Assembly (NCBI RefSeq): GCF_947495025.1 | Contig: NZ_CANLXG010000001.1 | Span: 1,488,001 to 1,552,000 of the forward strand | Direction: 5' to 3' | From: an uncultured Roseobacter sp. | GTDB lineage: Bacteria > Pseudomonadota > Alphaproteobacteria > Rhodobacterales > Rhodobacteraceae | Length of the DNA stretch: 64,000 bases | Shown: positions 52,892-62,741 of the stretch, one piece after another | How positions within the stretch are numbered: the first letter of the stretch is position 1 | How the letters are laid out: the number at the start of each line of letters is the position of its first letter | Made by a program: the position numbers and the translations under genes | Notes under the pieces: generated by a model | Seen by the model: only the letters and a program-made list of their open reading frames with translations | Database searches by the model: none | What the model was told of the DNA's origin: nothing

Positions 52892-55800
52892 ACGCGTTTT
52901 CCCCCGACGAGTTCGGAGACACATCGGACCTGCTCAGCGCGCTGGGTCTGGTGGATGAAGATGGTAATTTCAACAGTGACTGGCTGGCCAACCCCGAGAC
53001 CTATCTGAAATCCATTCTGGCGAATGATCACCAGCGCGAAGCGCTGCTGGCATTCGTGACCGCCATCCGTGGTGGCGAGGCTGAACGCGACAGTGAAAAC
53101 CGCCTCTGGGTGGAGATTTTTGCCGAAGCATTGCCAGGTACCGGCCGCATTGCATTCTTTCTTGTGGTCGATGATGCCCCATCGTCTGAAGTCCATATCT
53201 CTGTCGGTGTCCGGTTCGAGACACAGGCTCCGCTCACCGCGAGCCGTTCGGCGCTCATGTTCCCGCTGTTCCGCGCCGGTAAGGGCGATAATTCTCCGTC
53301 TCCGGAGCTTGTCGGTCAGCCGGGCGGTGTGATCACCCTGTCCAGCGAAATCACCGTTTCGGAAACGCCGGCGCCGCCCGGACAGGCTGGTCTGCAGGCT
53401 GTGGGTCTGCGCCTTGTCGTCCCGACAGACACTGTCGACGGCGCGCCCCAGGTCGGCCTGACACTGCGCGGGTTGCAGTTGCCGGGCGAATCCACCGGGC
53501 GGGATCTGGTGCTGTCCGTCACGGAACCGGACAGCCTGAAAGAGGCTGGTCTCGAACTGATTTTCGGCCTGCTGCAGGCGCAGCTTGGAAACTCCGGCGG
53601 GGCGCAGATCCGCGCTTTCGCTAAGATGCTGGGCCTGGGGAATGACCCTGATATACCGACCCTGCCAGTCGAAGATATCTTCACGCGGGGTCTTGACGCT
53701 CTGGCCGACTGGTTTGCAGCGCTTCTGGGCGATACCGTCACGCGCACGGCCTGGCTGCAGGCGCTTGCCGAACTGCTGGACAACGGAGCCACCGTCGATG
53801 ACGGCACGGTCGTTCTGCCGATCGGTTCTGCATCACTGCGCCTCGGGCTTTCGGCACCGGCCGGCGCCACAGGACGGCCCATTGTCACGGTTTCCGCCGG
53901 ATTTGGCTTTGACAGCGCCGAGGCCGACATCGGTATCACCGCTGATCTGGTCCGCATTGATCTGGGCACCGGCAATGCCGTGGCGGTGCCTTCTATACGG
54001 GCCGAAGCCAGTATCGATCTGTCGGGGCTCAGTATTCCCGACGTTTCTGTCGACCGTCTTGTTCTCGGTTTTGGCCTCAATGAGGACCGGTATCCCGTCC
54101 TTCTGCTCGAACTGCGCCAGGCAACAATTTTCAGCTCGACGCATCCGCGCCTTGATCTGACGAACCCGGATGCGCTTGCGGCGACTGCCTCGCAGGCAGT
54201 GACCGACGCACTTGCCGAAGTCATCGGCGATCTCGGGCCAGCCGGTAACCTGATCGGCATCGTGCTGGGCTGGGACGCACCGCCGGGCGCGGGCGCCGGA
54301 TATCCGCGGATCGAGTTGCTGGAGTTTCTGGGCGACCCGATAGGTCTGTTGCGCGCACACTGGAACGATGTGCTGACCAGTCATTCGGGCGATATCCCTG
54401 CCCTGCTGGCGGTTCTGAGGGAGTTGCTGACAGGCGATGCGACGCCGGGTGCCGTCACAGGATCGGGCAGTGAAACGGACCCCTGGCAACTGCCTCTTGA
54501 TGCTGGCCTGCATGTCGCCGTGTGGCGGGACAATGGCGGCCGGTTGCTGCTGGGGCTGGGCCTGCTGCGCCGTGTTGATACGCTGGGCGAAAGGTGCACC
54601 GTCATTGAGACGCGCCTGAGAGTTGCGCTGGTCGCGTTTGACCTGACTGCCGGCGCGGCAGGCTTTCTGCCGGAAATTCTGGTGCGCGCGCTGGGGCGGG
54701 CCCGCGGTGGTGGCCGGCTGAGCAGCGGATCAGGCGCGCTTCGTCTGGAGGTTGATCACGTCGGCGTTGTGATGCGCTGGACACCGGACGGCGGTCTTGG
54801 CATCGACCACGAGGCGCCGAACCTTGCGCTGTTCGTTGACGATCTGGATGTGCCGTTACCCGTTCCTGATCTGTCAGGTGGTTTCGAAGGTCTGCTGGAC
54901 AGGTTCAGCGACACGCACTGGGATGCCATCGAACGGCTGATAAGCCTTGTTGCAAGACGCGTCGGGGTCACATGGCTGAATGATCTGGTCGACGCGCTCG
55001 GCTGGAAGCGCACGGCACCCGTTCTGGGCAACCCGCGTCGTCACCGTCTGCGTCTTGCGGCCCTCATTTCGGACACAGAGACAGCGCTGCGGTCCTGGCT
55101 GGCAGATTTGCTGGCAGACGGGCAACAGCAGATCGCGCGGCATCTCCAGCCGCTGGCGCGCGTCCTGTCATCGCGCCCGGACGGTAATTTCCACGTCGAG
55201 GGCAACGGCACGATCTGCGATCCATGGCGCGTCACGCTGGCTGCCGGCGCAGGTATTCCTGCCATCGCCGTCTGGCGACAGCCCGACGCACCGGTGCCGT
55301 TCCCGGAATTTCTGGCCTCGACACCGCTGCGCCGCTGGCGACCCGGTGTACCCGGGCTCAATCCGGGTAAACTCGCCGACGCCATTCTCAGCGAATTTCC
55401 GGACCTCGCCGGTCCGTTCCGTGACGGTCCGGATGCAAGTCAGCTGATTTCCGCGCTCACTGATCTGGTCGGTCGCTGGACCGGCAGCGACGGATTTGTC
55501 CGTCCGCCTGCTGTGGCCGTCTCAGGTACAACGCTGCACCTGACACCGAACGAAAGTGCAGAAGCGCTGTTCTCGGGTGCGTCGCTTGAGGAGATACTGG
55601 GCTCCGTTCCGGCGACCCGGATCAATATCCGCGTCCTGCCTGTGACTGCCTCTGTCGATGTCCCGGGCGATGTTGCGCGTGTTCTGGACATGCGCGAAGC
55701 CGGACGCGACCCGCTGGCCTTTACACCCCTGCCGGATCAGGCGGGCGAATGGACCATCCTGCTGGCTCCGCGGGCCGATGCGCGTCTGCCCGCCGGAGAC

Positions 55801-58800
55801 GTTGATGGTACACAGGGACAGACGCAACGCCTTCAACACGCTCTGTCACTGATCCGCAACAGGCCGGACGCAGTCATCGTCTCGGACGCTGCGGCAGGGC
55901 ATGCGGCCTGGCAGGCTCTGCAGGCTCTCGGCAGCGGTATCAACAGGCTCGTCAGCACAGGTCTGGTCACCAGTCCAGCACAGATACCGCCACCTCTGCC
56001 AGTGCGGGCACAGGAAATCATCCGCCGACTGGCCGAATTCCTGCCGGACCCGGACCCCGCCGAGCCCGACGACCCGGATCTTGCAGCTGCGCGCGAATTG
56101 CTGACCGCTGCGTTGTCAGCCGATGCGCCGTCGGCAGCTGATCTCGCACTGCCAGCCGGATGGACGGGTGCGCGGCGTGGTGATCTGGCTGTTCATCTCG
56201 TTTATGGTGTCTATGACGGGGATGCCGTCAGACGCGCGCTGACAGCGGCAATCGCCGCTGGCCTGAGCCTGAATGCGCTGGCCCGCAGCGCTGCACGCGA
56301 AACTGAAGCCATTACTTCCGCATCGCTGGGACTATGGCTGCCCCTGTCCACGGCAGCAGCTGTGCCTGGTCTTCAGGTGCGCGGGCATGCTCTGGCCGAG
56401 ATCATCGGCCTTGACATCGATCTGGCAGGAGACATTCCGGATGTCTCGCCCCGCAGTGCGCGTGCCATCGCGGTGGCCGCAGAACTGCGCCACAGCTCTG
56501 GCTGGCTGATCGGTGGACCAGCGGCAGCACCGCGACCGCTGGATCTGGAACTGCGGTCCGTGGAAATCGATCTGCAGCTGACCATCGGCGCCAGCCCGGA
56601 GGCCGCGCTGAACCGCGTCGCAGTGATTTTGCACGGAGTACGCATTCACGGGCGCAGCTTCCCGAGGTTGAAATTGTCGCCGGACACCAGCGAAGCTGAC
56701 CTCGGGATCGATGGGCTCGCGGCCCCTGGAACGCCCGAGATCAGACAACTGATGAACGCGGTGATCAACCAGATTCGGGCGACAGCTGACCCCGCAGTTA
56801 CCCGCATCACCCAGGCACTCCGGGCTGCGGGCATCATCGGACCGGGCGAAACCTTTGACGCGATAGCTCTGTCGAACTGGATGGACGACCCCGCCGGTCG
56901 TCTCAATGATGTCCTGACAACGCCAGAACTGCGCACGCAGCTTATGGCCCTGATCGGGGGAGTGCTCGGCGAGCACGCGGGTCTCTCGTTTGACCCGGCA
57001 CGGCGGGAACTCACTGTCGGGGTCGGCGCGACCACCGGCCTGCCCTTCCCGGGCGAATGGGCCCTCGCGGCGACGCTGGGACCTGCCGGCGTGTCTTCTG
57101 CAGAGATGCGGCTTGGCGCCATTGATGATACTCATGTGTCCCTCGGTCTGGCACCTTTCAGCGCGACGATGCATGTGACGCCGGCCACAGCCGAAAGCCT
57201 CGGCGGGCTGCCTGCAACAGTCCCGCTGTGGCCCGCGCCGGATATCCGGCGCCTCGGAGAGGCGGCTCTTCCGGCCCTGATTGCCACTGCGGTTGCACGA
57301 ATGCTCGACGGCGTCCGCGCGAGCGACCCCCGTGTCCGGCCCGTTGTGGATGCGGTGCTGAACGCGATCGGCCTTGTGGACGGCGATGCCGTACGCCTTC
57401 CGCCACAGCTTTTCATCCGCCCGGGCAGCTGGTTCCTCAGTCATTCCAATCTGGCGCTGAGTGATGGCAGTGCGTTTCGGCCGGACAGGGTGGTTGCCCT
57501 GCTGGATGCGCTCAAACCCCTTGTCGGCCTTACCGGCGGGCCGGGCGTATGGGACATCACACCGGGACTTTCGCTGCGCGCGCGCGATGCCGGCGGGCTT
57601 TTGCTTGATCTTTCACTGGATCCGGCTCTTTTCATGCCATCAGCCGATGTGGATTTTGGCGGTTCGGTTGGTCTGACCTTTACGCCGGACGGACGCGTTC
57701 TGCCTGCGCTGGCCGTGTTTGCCGGTCTCACCGGTGGCACACCCGGAACGCGGGCGATCCACCTGACGGTCAACGGACCGGATGTGGTCCTGTTTCTGCG
57801 TACGGGTGCCGCATCCGATCTCGAAATCTTCCCCAATCCCGGCAGTCTTGCCCAGCTGGCCACAGCCGGTGTCTCGGCGGCACTCCCTCTGGCGCTGGAC
57901 GCCATTGTCGATACCGGGTCCGACATCGGGCTGTTGCTTGCAGATGTCGGTGACACGCTCCTTCTGCGTCAGGGCGGCAGTTTTGACGGACCAAGACTTG
58001 TTGCCTGGGCAACCGATCCCGCCGGCAGCCTCGAAACCCAGTGGCAACCGCTTCTGGTGAGCGGCCTGTCCCGGCTGGGCGATGTCCTGCCACCGGCGCT
58101 GGGGATCACAAGGCCTGCGAATGCCGTCCGGCTGGAGATTTCCGATGCGGGTACTCCGGGCTCGGTCTTTGCGGTACAGCTCACACACAGCCCGCTTTCG
58201 GTCGAACTATCTGCACTGCTTGTCGATATACCTTTCGCGAATACCATTGCTGCCACAATACAGTTTGACACCGCCACCATCGAGAACGGGCTGGCGCGGC
58301 TCAATGCAACGGTTGGTCCCGCTCAAATCCCGCTGAGCGAGGGCGTGGTTCTGCGCCCGGTCTTCGAGATTGACGTGGGCCAGGCCGTTGCAACGCCGTT
58401 TGTTTCGATCGGCCTGGCGGTCGACGGCACGAACAGCCAGGCGCTGGCACTGCAGTATGATTTCAATGCGCAACGGCTGGCGCCCGATTTTGGCGGTGGC
58501 AGCGATGCAGAAATAGCGCAGGGCATCGTTACCTTCGCTGTCGATATGCTGGGCGCGTTCCTGATGGAACTGTCAGAGATCAACGATGTCCTCGACGAAC
58601 CCCTCGCGGGCACGACAATCCGGACGCTGATGCGCGGTGTTGCCCTGAATGATGCAGGAACCGGGCTGAATACCGAGCTGTTTCGCGTCGTCAAACGCTC
58701 AGGCGAAAGCGATGACGATTTTCTGCAGACAAAATTTGACCGGGTCATCCGGCTGCTCAACAACATTGCAGATGCCAACCCGACCCTGCGGGTTGGTGGC

Positions 58801-61800
58801 GTTCTTGATATCGGGCTGGCGCGGTCCGGCGGTGCGCTTGGTTTCAGCCTCGGGCTGGCCGGGCGGTTGCCGGTTGTTGAGGGCGACATCGCGATCTGGA
58901 TCGAAAACGACAGCCGCTGGATCATCGGCGGTCCCAGCGCCGGTCTGAAGATCGGTCTTCTGAGCATTGGGCCGGGCACCGTGTCATTCACGCCCACGCT
59001 GTCGGTCGACGGGGTCGGTCTGCGCATCGGACGCAGCAACGCGCCTCTGCTCGACAGCCCGATTGCGCTGGGGTCCATCGCGCTGCACATCTTTGCCAGG
59101 CTGTCACAATCAGAAAAACTGGGCGGTGCGCAGCTGCAGCTGTCAGAAATCGCTGTTGCAGTGGGTGGCGCGGGCGGCGGCAGTGAAAGCAACCCGGTGG
59201 CCGAAGGGATGCTGTCGGAAACCAACGAAGGCGACGCAACGCTTGCACCTTCCTTCAGTCCGGCCATTTCAGTCCAGACACGACCCGCTGCCGATGGGGG
59301 CGGTATCGCTTTCGGCTTTGTCGCGGGCGATGGTGACGGGCCATGGTGGCTGCCGATCCGCAGTCAGTTCGGACCAATCTACGTAGATCAGATCGGTATG
59401 GGCACGCAGGTGGCCAATGACGAGCTGCAGTCGATCTCGCTGCTGTTTGACGGCAACGTTTCCATCGCTGGGCTGACAGCCGCCGTGGATGATCTGGAGC
59501 TGAGATACCGCCTTGATCAGGGCGGGATCTTTGATGCCTCTTCCTGGGCGGTTGATCTGGCAGGTCTTGCTGTCTCGGCCGATATTTCCAGCGTGACGCT
59601 GGCCGGTGGTCTGCGCAAATTCGGGACCCCGCCAAATCTGGAATACGTCGGCATGCTGACCGCACGTTTTGCCACGTACGGTCTGTCGATCTATGGTGGT
59701 TACGCATCCATCGAGACCCCCGAGAAATTTTCCGCATTCTTCGCTTATGGCGCGGTACTCGGACCGTTTGGCGGACCGCCCGCGTTCTTCCTGACAGGTA
59801 TCGGCGGCGGGTTTGGCATTAACCGGGACATCGTGCCGCCCGCCGATCTGGGGCAGTTTGACGAATTCGTCATGATCCAGGCACTTGATCCGGCGGCCAC
59901 ACTGCCGGACGACCTGATGGACTATATGCAGGAGATCCGGGATACCTTCCCACCTGCGAAAGGTAAGTTCTGGTTTGCAGCCGGGATCAGCTTTACCTCC
60001 TTTGCCCTGGTCGATGGGATTGCGGTCGTCGCCGTGGAGTTCGGGCAGGGATTTGAACTCTCGATATTTGGCCTGGCGCGGATGGCGCTGCCGCGCCCGC
60101 AGGTGGCGCTTGTCTCGATTGAACTGGGGCTGATTGCCCGTTTCTCGACCGAGGAAGGCGTGATCTGGATACAGGCGCAGCTGACGGATAATTCCTGGCT
60201 GCTGCACCCCTCTGCCCGCCTGACCGGTGGCTTTGCCTACGTCAGCTGGTTCAAGGGCGACAAGGCTGGCCAGTTTGTCCTGACACTTGGCGGGTATCAT
60301 CCGAATTTCCACCGCGATGGTTATCCGGTTGTGCCACGCCTCGGTTTCAACTGGAGCGTTTCCAACAACATCGTGGTCAAGTCAGAGAGCTACTTTGCAC
60401 TCACCTCAGAGGCAATCATGGCTGGCGGTCTCTTTGAGGCGTCTGCGAAATTCGGGCCGGCCTTTGCGCACCTGAGTTTTGGCGGCAATGCCATCGTCTA
60501 CTTTGATCCGTTTTCCTACATGGCGGATGCGCACGCCCGGGTCTCGGCAGGTATACGGATCAAGACGATATTCGGCACCATCAAACTGTCGTTCAGCCTC
60601 GGCGCCTACATCGAAGTCTTCGGGCCGGAGTTCCACGGCAACGCACGCATCGAAGTCGGACCCATCGACATCCGGGTACGTTTTGGCAACAGCAATGATG
60701 CCTCTACCGTGCATGTGTCATGGGCACAGTTCGCCGCAAAATACCTGGAGCTTGCCGAAAACAGCCAGACCCGCGCGCGCGCGCTCAGTGGCATTGCCGG
60801 CAAAGGGTCACTGCCGCCCGCCGGTGACGCGTCAGGGGCAGAAAAAGGAACCGCGGACGGCACATCCGGGCATCCCTATGATGTGATGAGCGAATTCGAG
60901 CTGTCCTTTACCTCGACAGTTCCTCTGACGGCAATACGGCGCGAAAATGCCAGTGTGTCCATATCCCTGCCAACGCCAACGCTCGGTGTCTGCCCTGCCG
61001 GCAAGATGCTGAATGGCACAACTCTTCGTCTGGAGCTGCGGCGCGATGGCAGCGGCACCCCGCGGCTGGGCGATACCGTCAAGATCAAGGTCACACCGCG
61101 TGAGACCGGGAACTTCCCGCTTGGCGTCTGGGGTCCGCCACAGCTGCCGGATGATCGCAAGATGCCCAAAGGCGATGTCATCCCGGCCACGGAAGGTGTT
61201 GATCTGAAATTCCAGCCTGAACTGATCGGACGTATCCCGCTCGCTTCGACCGGCGGCGTCGCGTTCAACCAGGTTGAATCCGGTGTCCGGAAACCTCTGC
61301 CCCTTCGCGCTGGCGGGACAATTCGCAGCCGTATGGTCAGGGAAGCAAAAGAACAGCGCGAACTGCTCAGCAGCCTTGATCCCGAAGTCCTTCCGGAGGT
61401 TGCATCGGACTGGCATCAGGGCGGCCGCAGTGCAACTGCGCGCCGCGCCTGGCACCGCGAGCGCCCTGTGCCAATGCGCATCGGGCTGTTGTCCGAACGC
61501 ATCGTCGGCAGTTCCCGTACCGGGCGCAAAGATCTTTTCCGCGAGCTGGGACCGCGTCCCTCAAAACGCTTCTCGTTTGGCAAAGCGCGTTTGCGTGGCC
61601 TCCTGCACCAGCCGCTGAGGGTGATGCCGCGGGATTTTGCGGCAGAAGGCACCCGGGTGACTAAAGAGCTGGGAGACCTGAGGCGGATGGCCCCTCCCGG
61701 AATCGCGGCCAACATTCCCGATCGTGCCGTTCTGCTGAGAACACGCGTCGAAACACCGGTAATCAGGCAAACGATAGCCGCGCGTCAGGTCGCCCCCGAA

Positions 61801-62730
61801 ACGTTGCCGGCTCACGGTCCGGTTGCGATGGTAAGGGGACGCGGCACCGCCGCAGATCTTGCAGGTATAGCAGCTGTTGAGGCGATGATCAGCGGCCCGG
61901 CCAGGGGCAGCGCACGGCGCCGTTCCACCGCGCGCACAGCTGATGCACCCGCCGCGCTCACAACCGGCCAGATCGCGGTTTTTGATCTGCCGGGCGCTGT
62001 CAACGCGGCACTGTTCAAAACTGCAGGCGACGTGGCGCTTTCCGGCCCCGCCCGCGTTGCGACAATCGGCCTAGACGGACGCATCACGACAAACCGCACC
62101 GGTGCCAGCCGACTGACTCTCCCGGCAGCAACGCGGGCCTTTGTGCTGCTGGCAGGCGAGGCCGAAACAGCTGCGCCCGAAATCGCCGGCTGGCTGGACA
62201 CAACACAACTGGCCTATCTCGGACAGTCGATGGCACGCTGCCGGGGTGGTTTTCTGCGTGCAGAGGGCGCGAGCCGGACACGGGGCGGTCGCCGCGCCGG
62301 ATGCGGATGGCTCGAAGCCCGCGATATGGTGGCGCACAGCGGACTTATTGAAACCCAGTTTGATACCGGCGCCGATACTGTCGCGCTGATCCTGAACGGC
62401 ACTGTGCGCGACGAGGACCTCGAAACACTGGCAATCAGCTACGACAACGCCGAAGCCGCTGATGACAAGCCCCGTCTGGTGCCCTTTGACGGCAAAACCC
62501 TGCTCGTTCAGCGCATCAGAACGGATGAGAGACGAAAGCCGTTTTCGGTATCCGTTGCCGGTCTGGTCGGTGACAGGATCGACGGCACCCTCGCTGCGCG
62601 GCTGCCGGAAGATACACTGGTCTCCCGGTTGCTCAACACTGCGGTGCAGCTTGATCTGGAGGCGATCTCTGATGAGAAAGCCAGCCCGGTCACCGCCACC
62701 TGGACTCCACCGGACGACGTGGAGGCATAA
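52888..62730 (+). CDS. Giant 3280-residue protein, DUF6603-like
   Basis: A single uninterrupted 9.8 kb gene. No signal peptide, membrane helix, or known catalytic motif was found. Residues 1-2150 are built of Leu/Gly/Ala/Asp-rich strands and amphipathic helices. Two related modules contain DPWQLPLDAGLHVAVW (near residue 533) and DPWRVTLAAGAGIPAIAVW (near 776). Residues about 2170-2600 have long Gly/aromatic beta-like runs (GPFGGPPAFFLTGIGGGFG; WLLHPSARLTGGFAYVSWF; LGGYHPNFHRDGYPVVPRLG) that I associate with DUF6603; an HMM check is needed. Residues about 2840-2970 are unusually Arg-rich, and the C-terminus returns to beta-like sequence. It is ATGA-coupled to the upstream gene. The function is unknown. 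Confidence 0.88.
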   Translation: MNAFSPDEFGDTSDLLSALGLVDEDGNFNSDWLANPETYLKSILANDHQREALLAFVTAIRGGEAERDSENRLWVEIFAEALPGTGRIAFFLVVDDAPSSEVHISVGVRFETQAPLTASRSALMFPLFRAGKGDNSPSPELVGQPGGVITLSSEITVSETPAPPGQAGLQAVGLRLVVPTDTVDGAPQVGLTLRGLQLPGESTGRDLVLSVTEPDSLKEAGLELIFGLLQAQLGNSGGAQIRAFAKMLGLGNDPDIPTLPVEDIFTRGLDALADWFAALLGDTVTRTAWLQALAELLDNGATVDDGTVVLPIGSASLRLGLSAPAGATGRPIVTVSAGFGFDSAEADIGITADLVRIDLGTGNAVAVPSIRAEASIDLSGLSIPDVSVDRLVLGFGLNEDRYPVLLLELRQATIFSSTHPRLDLTNPDALAATASQAVTDALAEVIGDLGPAGNLIGIVLGWDAPPGAGAGYPRIELLEFLGDPIGLLRAHWNDVLTSHSGDIPALLAVLRELLTGDATPGAVTGSGSETDPWQLPLDAGLHVAVWRDNGGRLLLGLGLLRRVDTLGERCTVIETRLRVALVAFDLTAGAAGFLPEILVRALGRARGGGRLSSGSGALRLEVDHVGVVMRWTPDGGLGIDHEAPNLALFVDDLDVPLPVPDLSGGFEGLLDRFSDTHWDAIERLISLVARRVGVTWLNDLVDALGWKRTAPVLGNPRRHRLRLAALISDTETALRSWLADLLADGQQQIARHLQPLARVLSSRPDGNFHVEGNGTICDPWRVTLAAGAGIPAIAVWRQPDAPVPFPEFLASTPLRRWRPGVPGLNPGKLADAILSEFPDLAGPFRDGPDASQLISALTDLVGRWTGSDGFVRPPAVAVSGTTLHLTPNESAEALFSGASLEEILGSVPATRINIRVLPVTASVDVPGDVARVLDMREAGRDPLAFTPLPDQAGEWTILLAPRADARLPAGDVDGTQGQTQRLQHALSLIRNRPDAVIVSDAAAGHAAWQALQALGSGINRLVSTGLVTSPAQIPPPLPVRAQEIIRRLAEFLPDPDPAEPDDPDLAAARELLTAALSADAPSAADLALPAGWTGARRGDLAVHLVYGVYDGDAVRRALTAAIAAGLSLNALARSAARETEAITSASLGLWLPLSTAAAVPGLQVRGHALAEIIGLDIDLAGDIPDVSPRSARAIAVAAELRHSSGWLIGGPAAAPRPLDLELRSVEIDLQLTIGASPEAALNRVAVILHGVRIHGRSFPRLKLSPDTSEADLGIDGLAAPGTPEIRQLMNAVINQIRATADPAVTRITQALRAAGIIGPGETFDAIALSNWMDDPAGRLNDVLTTPELRTQLMALIGGVLGEHAGLSFDPARRELTVGVGATTGLPFPGEWALAATLGPAGVSSAEMRLGAIDDTHVSLGLAPFSATMHVTPATAESLGGLPATVPLWPAPDIRRLGEAALPALIATAVARMLDGVRASDPRVRPVVDAVLNAIGLVDGDAVRLPPQLFIRPGSWFLSHSNLALSDGSAFRPDRVVALLDALKPLVGLTGGPGVWDITPGLSLRARDAGGLLLDLSLDPALFMPSADVDFGGSVGLTFTPDGRVLPALAVFAGLTGGTPGTRAIHLTVNGPDVVLFLRTGAASDLEIFPNPGSLAQLATAGVSAALPLALDAIVDTGSDIGLLLADVGDTLLLRQGGSFDGPRLVAWATDPAGSLETQWQPLLVSGLSRLGDVLPPALGITRPANAVRLEISDAGTPGSVFAVQLTHSPLSVELSALLVDIPFANTIAATIQFDTATIENGLARLNATVGPAQIPLSEGVVLRPVFEIDVGQAVATPFVSIGLAVDGTNSQALALQYDFNAQRLAPDFGGGSDAEIAQGIVTFAVDMLGAFLMELSEINDVLDEPLAGTTIRTLMRGVALNDAGTGLNTELFRVVKRSGESDDDFLQTKFDRVIRLLNNIADANPTLRVGGVLDIGLARSGGALGFSLGLAGRLPVVEGDIAIWIENDSRWIIGGPSAGLKIGLLSIGPGTVSFTPTLSVDGVGLRIGRSNAPLLDSPIALGSIALHIFARLSQSEKLGGAQLQLSEIAVAVGGAGGGSESNPVAEGMLSETNEGDATLAPSFSPAISVQTRPAADGGGIAFGFVAGDGDGPWWLPIRSQFGPIYVDQIGMGTQVANDELQSISLLFDGNVSIAGLTAAVDDLELRYRLDQGGIFDASSWAVDLAGLAVSADISSVTLAGGLRKFGTPPNLEYVGMLTARFATYGLSIYGGYASIETPEKFSAFFAYGAVLGPFGGPPAFFLTGIGGGFGINRDIVPPADLGQFDEFVMIQALDPAATLPDDLMDYMQEIRDTFPPAKGKFWFAAGISFTSFALVDGIAVVAVEFGQGFELSIFGLARMALPRPQVALVSIELGLIARFSTEEGVIWIQAQLTDNSWLLHPSARLTGGFAYVSWFKGDKAGQFVLTLGGYHPNFHRDGYPVVPRLGFNWSVSNNIVVKSESYFALTSEAIMAGGLFEASAKFGPAFAHLSFGGNAIVYFDPFSYMADAHARVSAGIRIKTIFGTIKLSFSLGAYIEVFGPEFHGNARIEVGPIDIRVRFGNSNDASTVHVSWAQFAAKYLELAENSQTRARALSGIAGKGSLPPAGDASGAEKGTADGTSGHPYDVMSEFELSFTSTVPLTAIRRENASVSISLPTPTLGVCPAGKMLNGTTLRLELRRDGSGTPRLGDTVKIKVTPRETGNFPLGVWGPPQLPDDRKMPKGDVIPATEGVDLKFQPELIGRIPLASTGGVAFNQVESGVRKPLPLRAGGTIRSRMVREAKEQRELLSSLDPEVLPEVASDWHQGGRSATARRAWHRERPVPMRIGLLSERIVGSSRTGRKDLFRELGPRPSKRFSFGKARLRGLLHQPLRVMPRDFAAEGTRVTKELGDLRRMAPPGIAANIPDRAVLLRTRVETPVIRQTIAARQVAPETLPAHGPVAMVRGRGTAADLAGIAAVEAMISGPARGSARRRSTARTADAPAALTTGQIAVFDLPGAVNAALFKTAGDVALSGPARVATIGLDGRITTNRTGASRLTLPAATRAFVLLAGEAETAAPEIAGWLDTTQLAYLGQSMARCRGGFLRAEGASRTRGGRRAGCGWLEARDMVAHSGLIETQFDTGADTVALILNGTVRDEDLETLAISYDNAEAADDKPRLVPFDGKTLLVQRIRTDERRKPFSVSVAGLVGDRIDGTLAARLPEDTLVSRLLNTAVQLDLEAISDEKASPVTATWTPPDDVEA

Positions 62731-62741
62731 AGGGAAACAAC

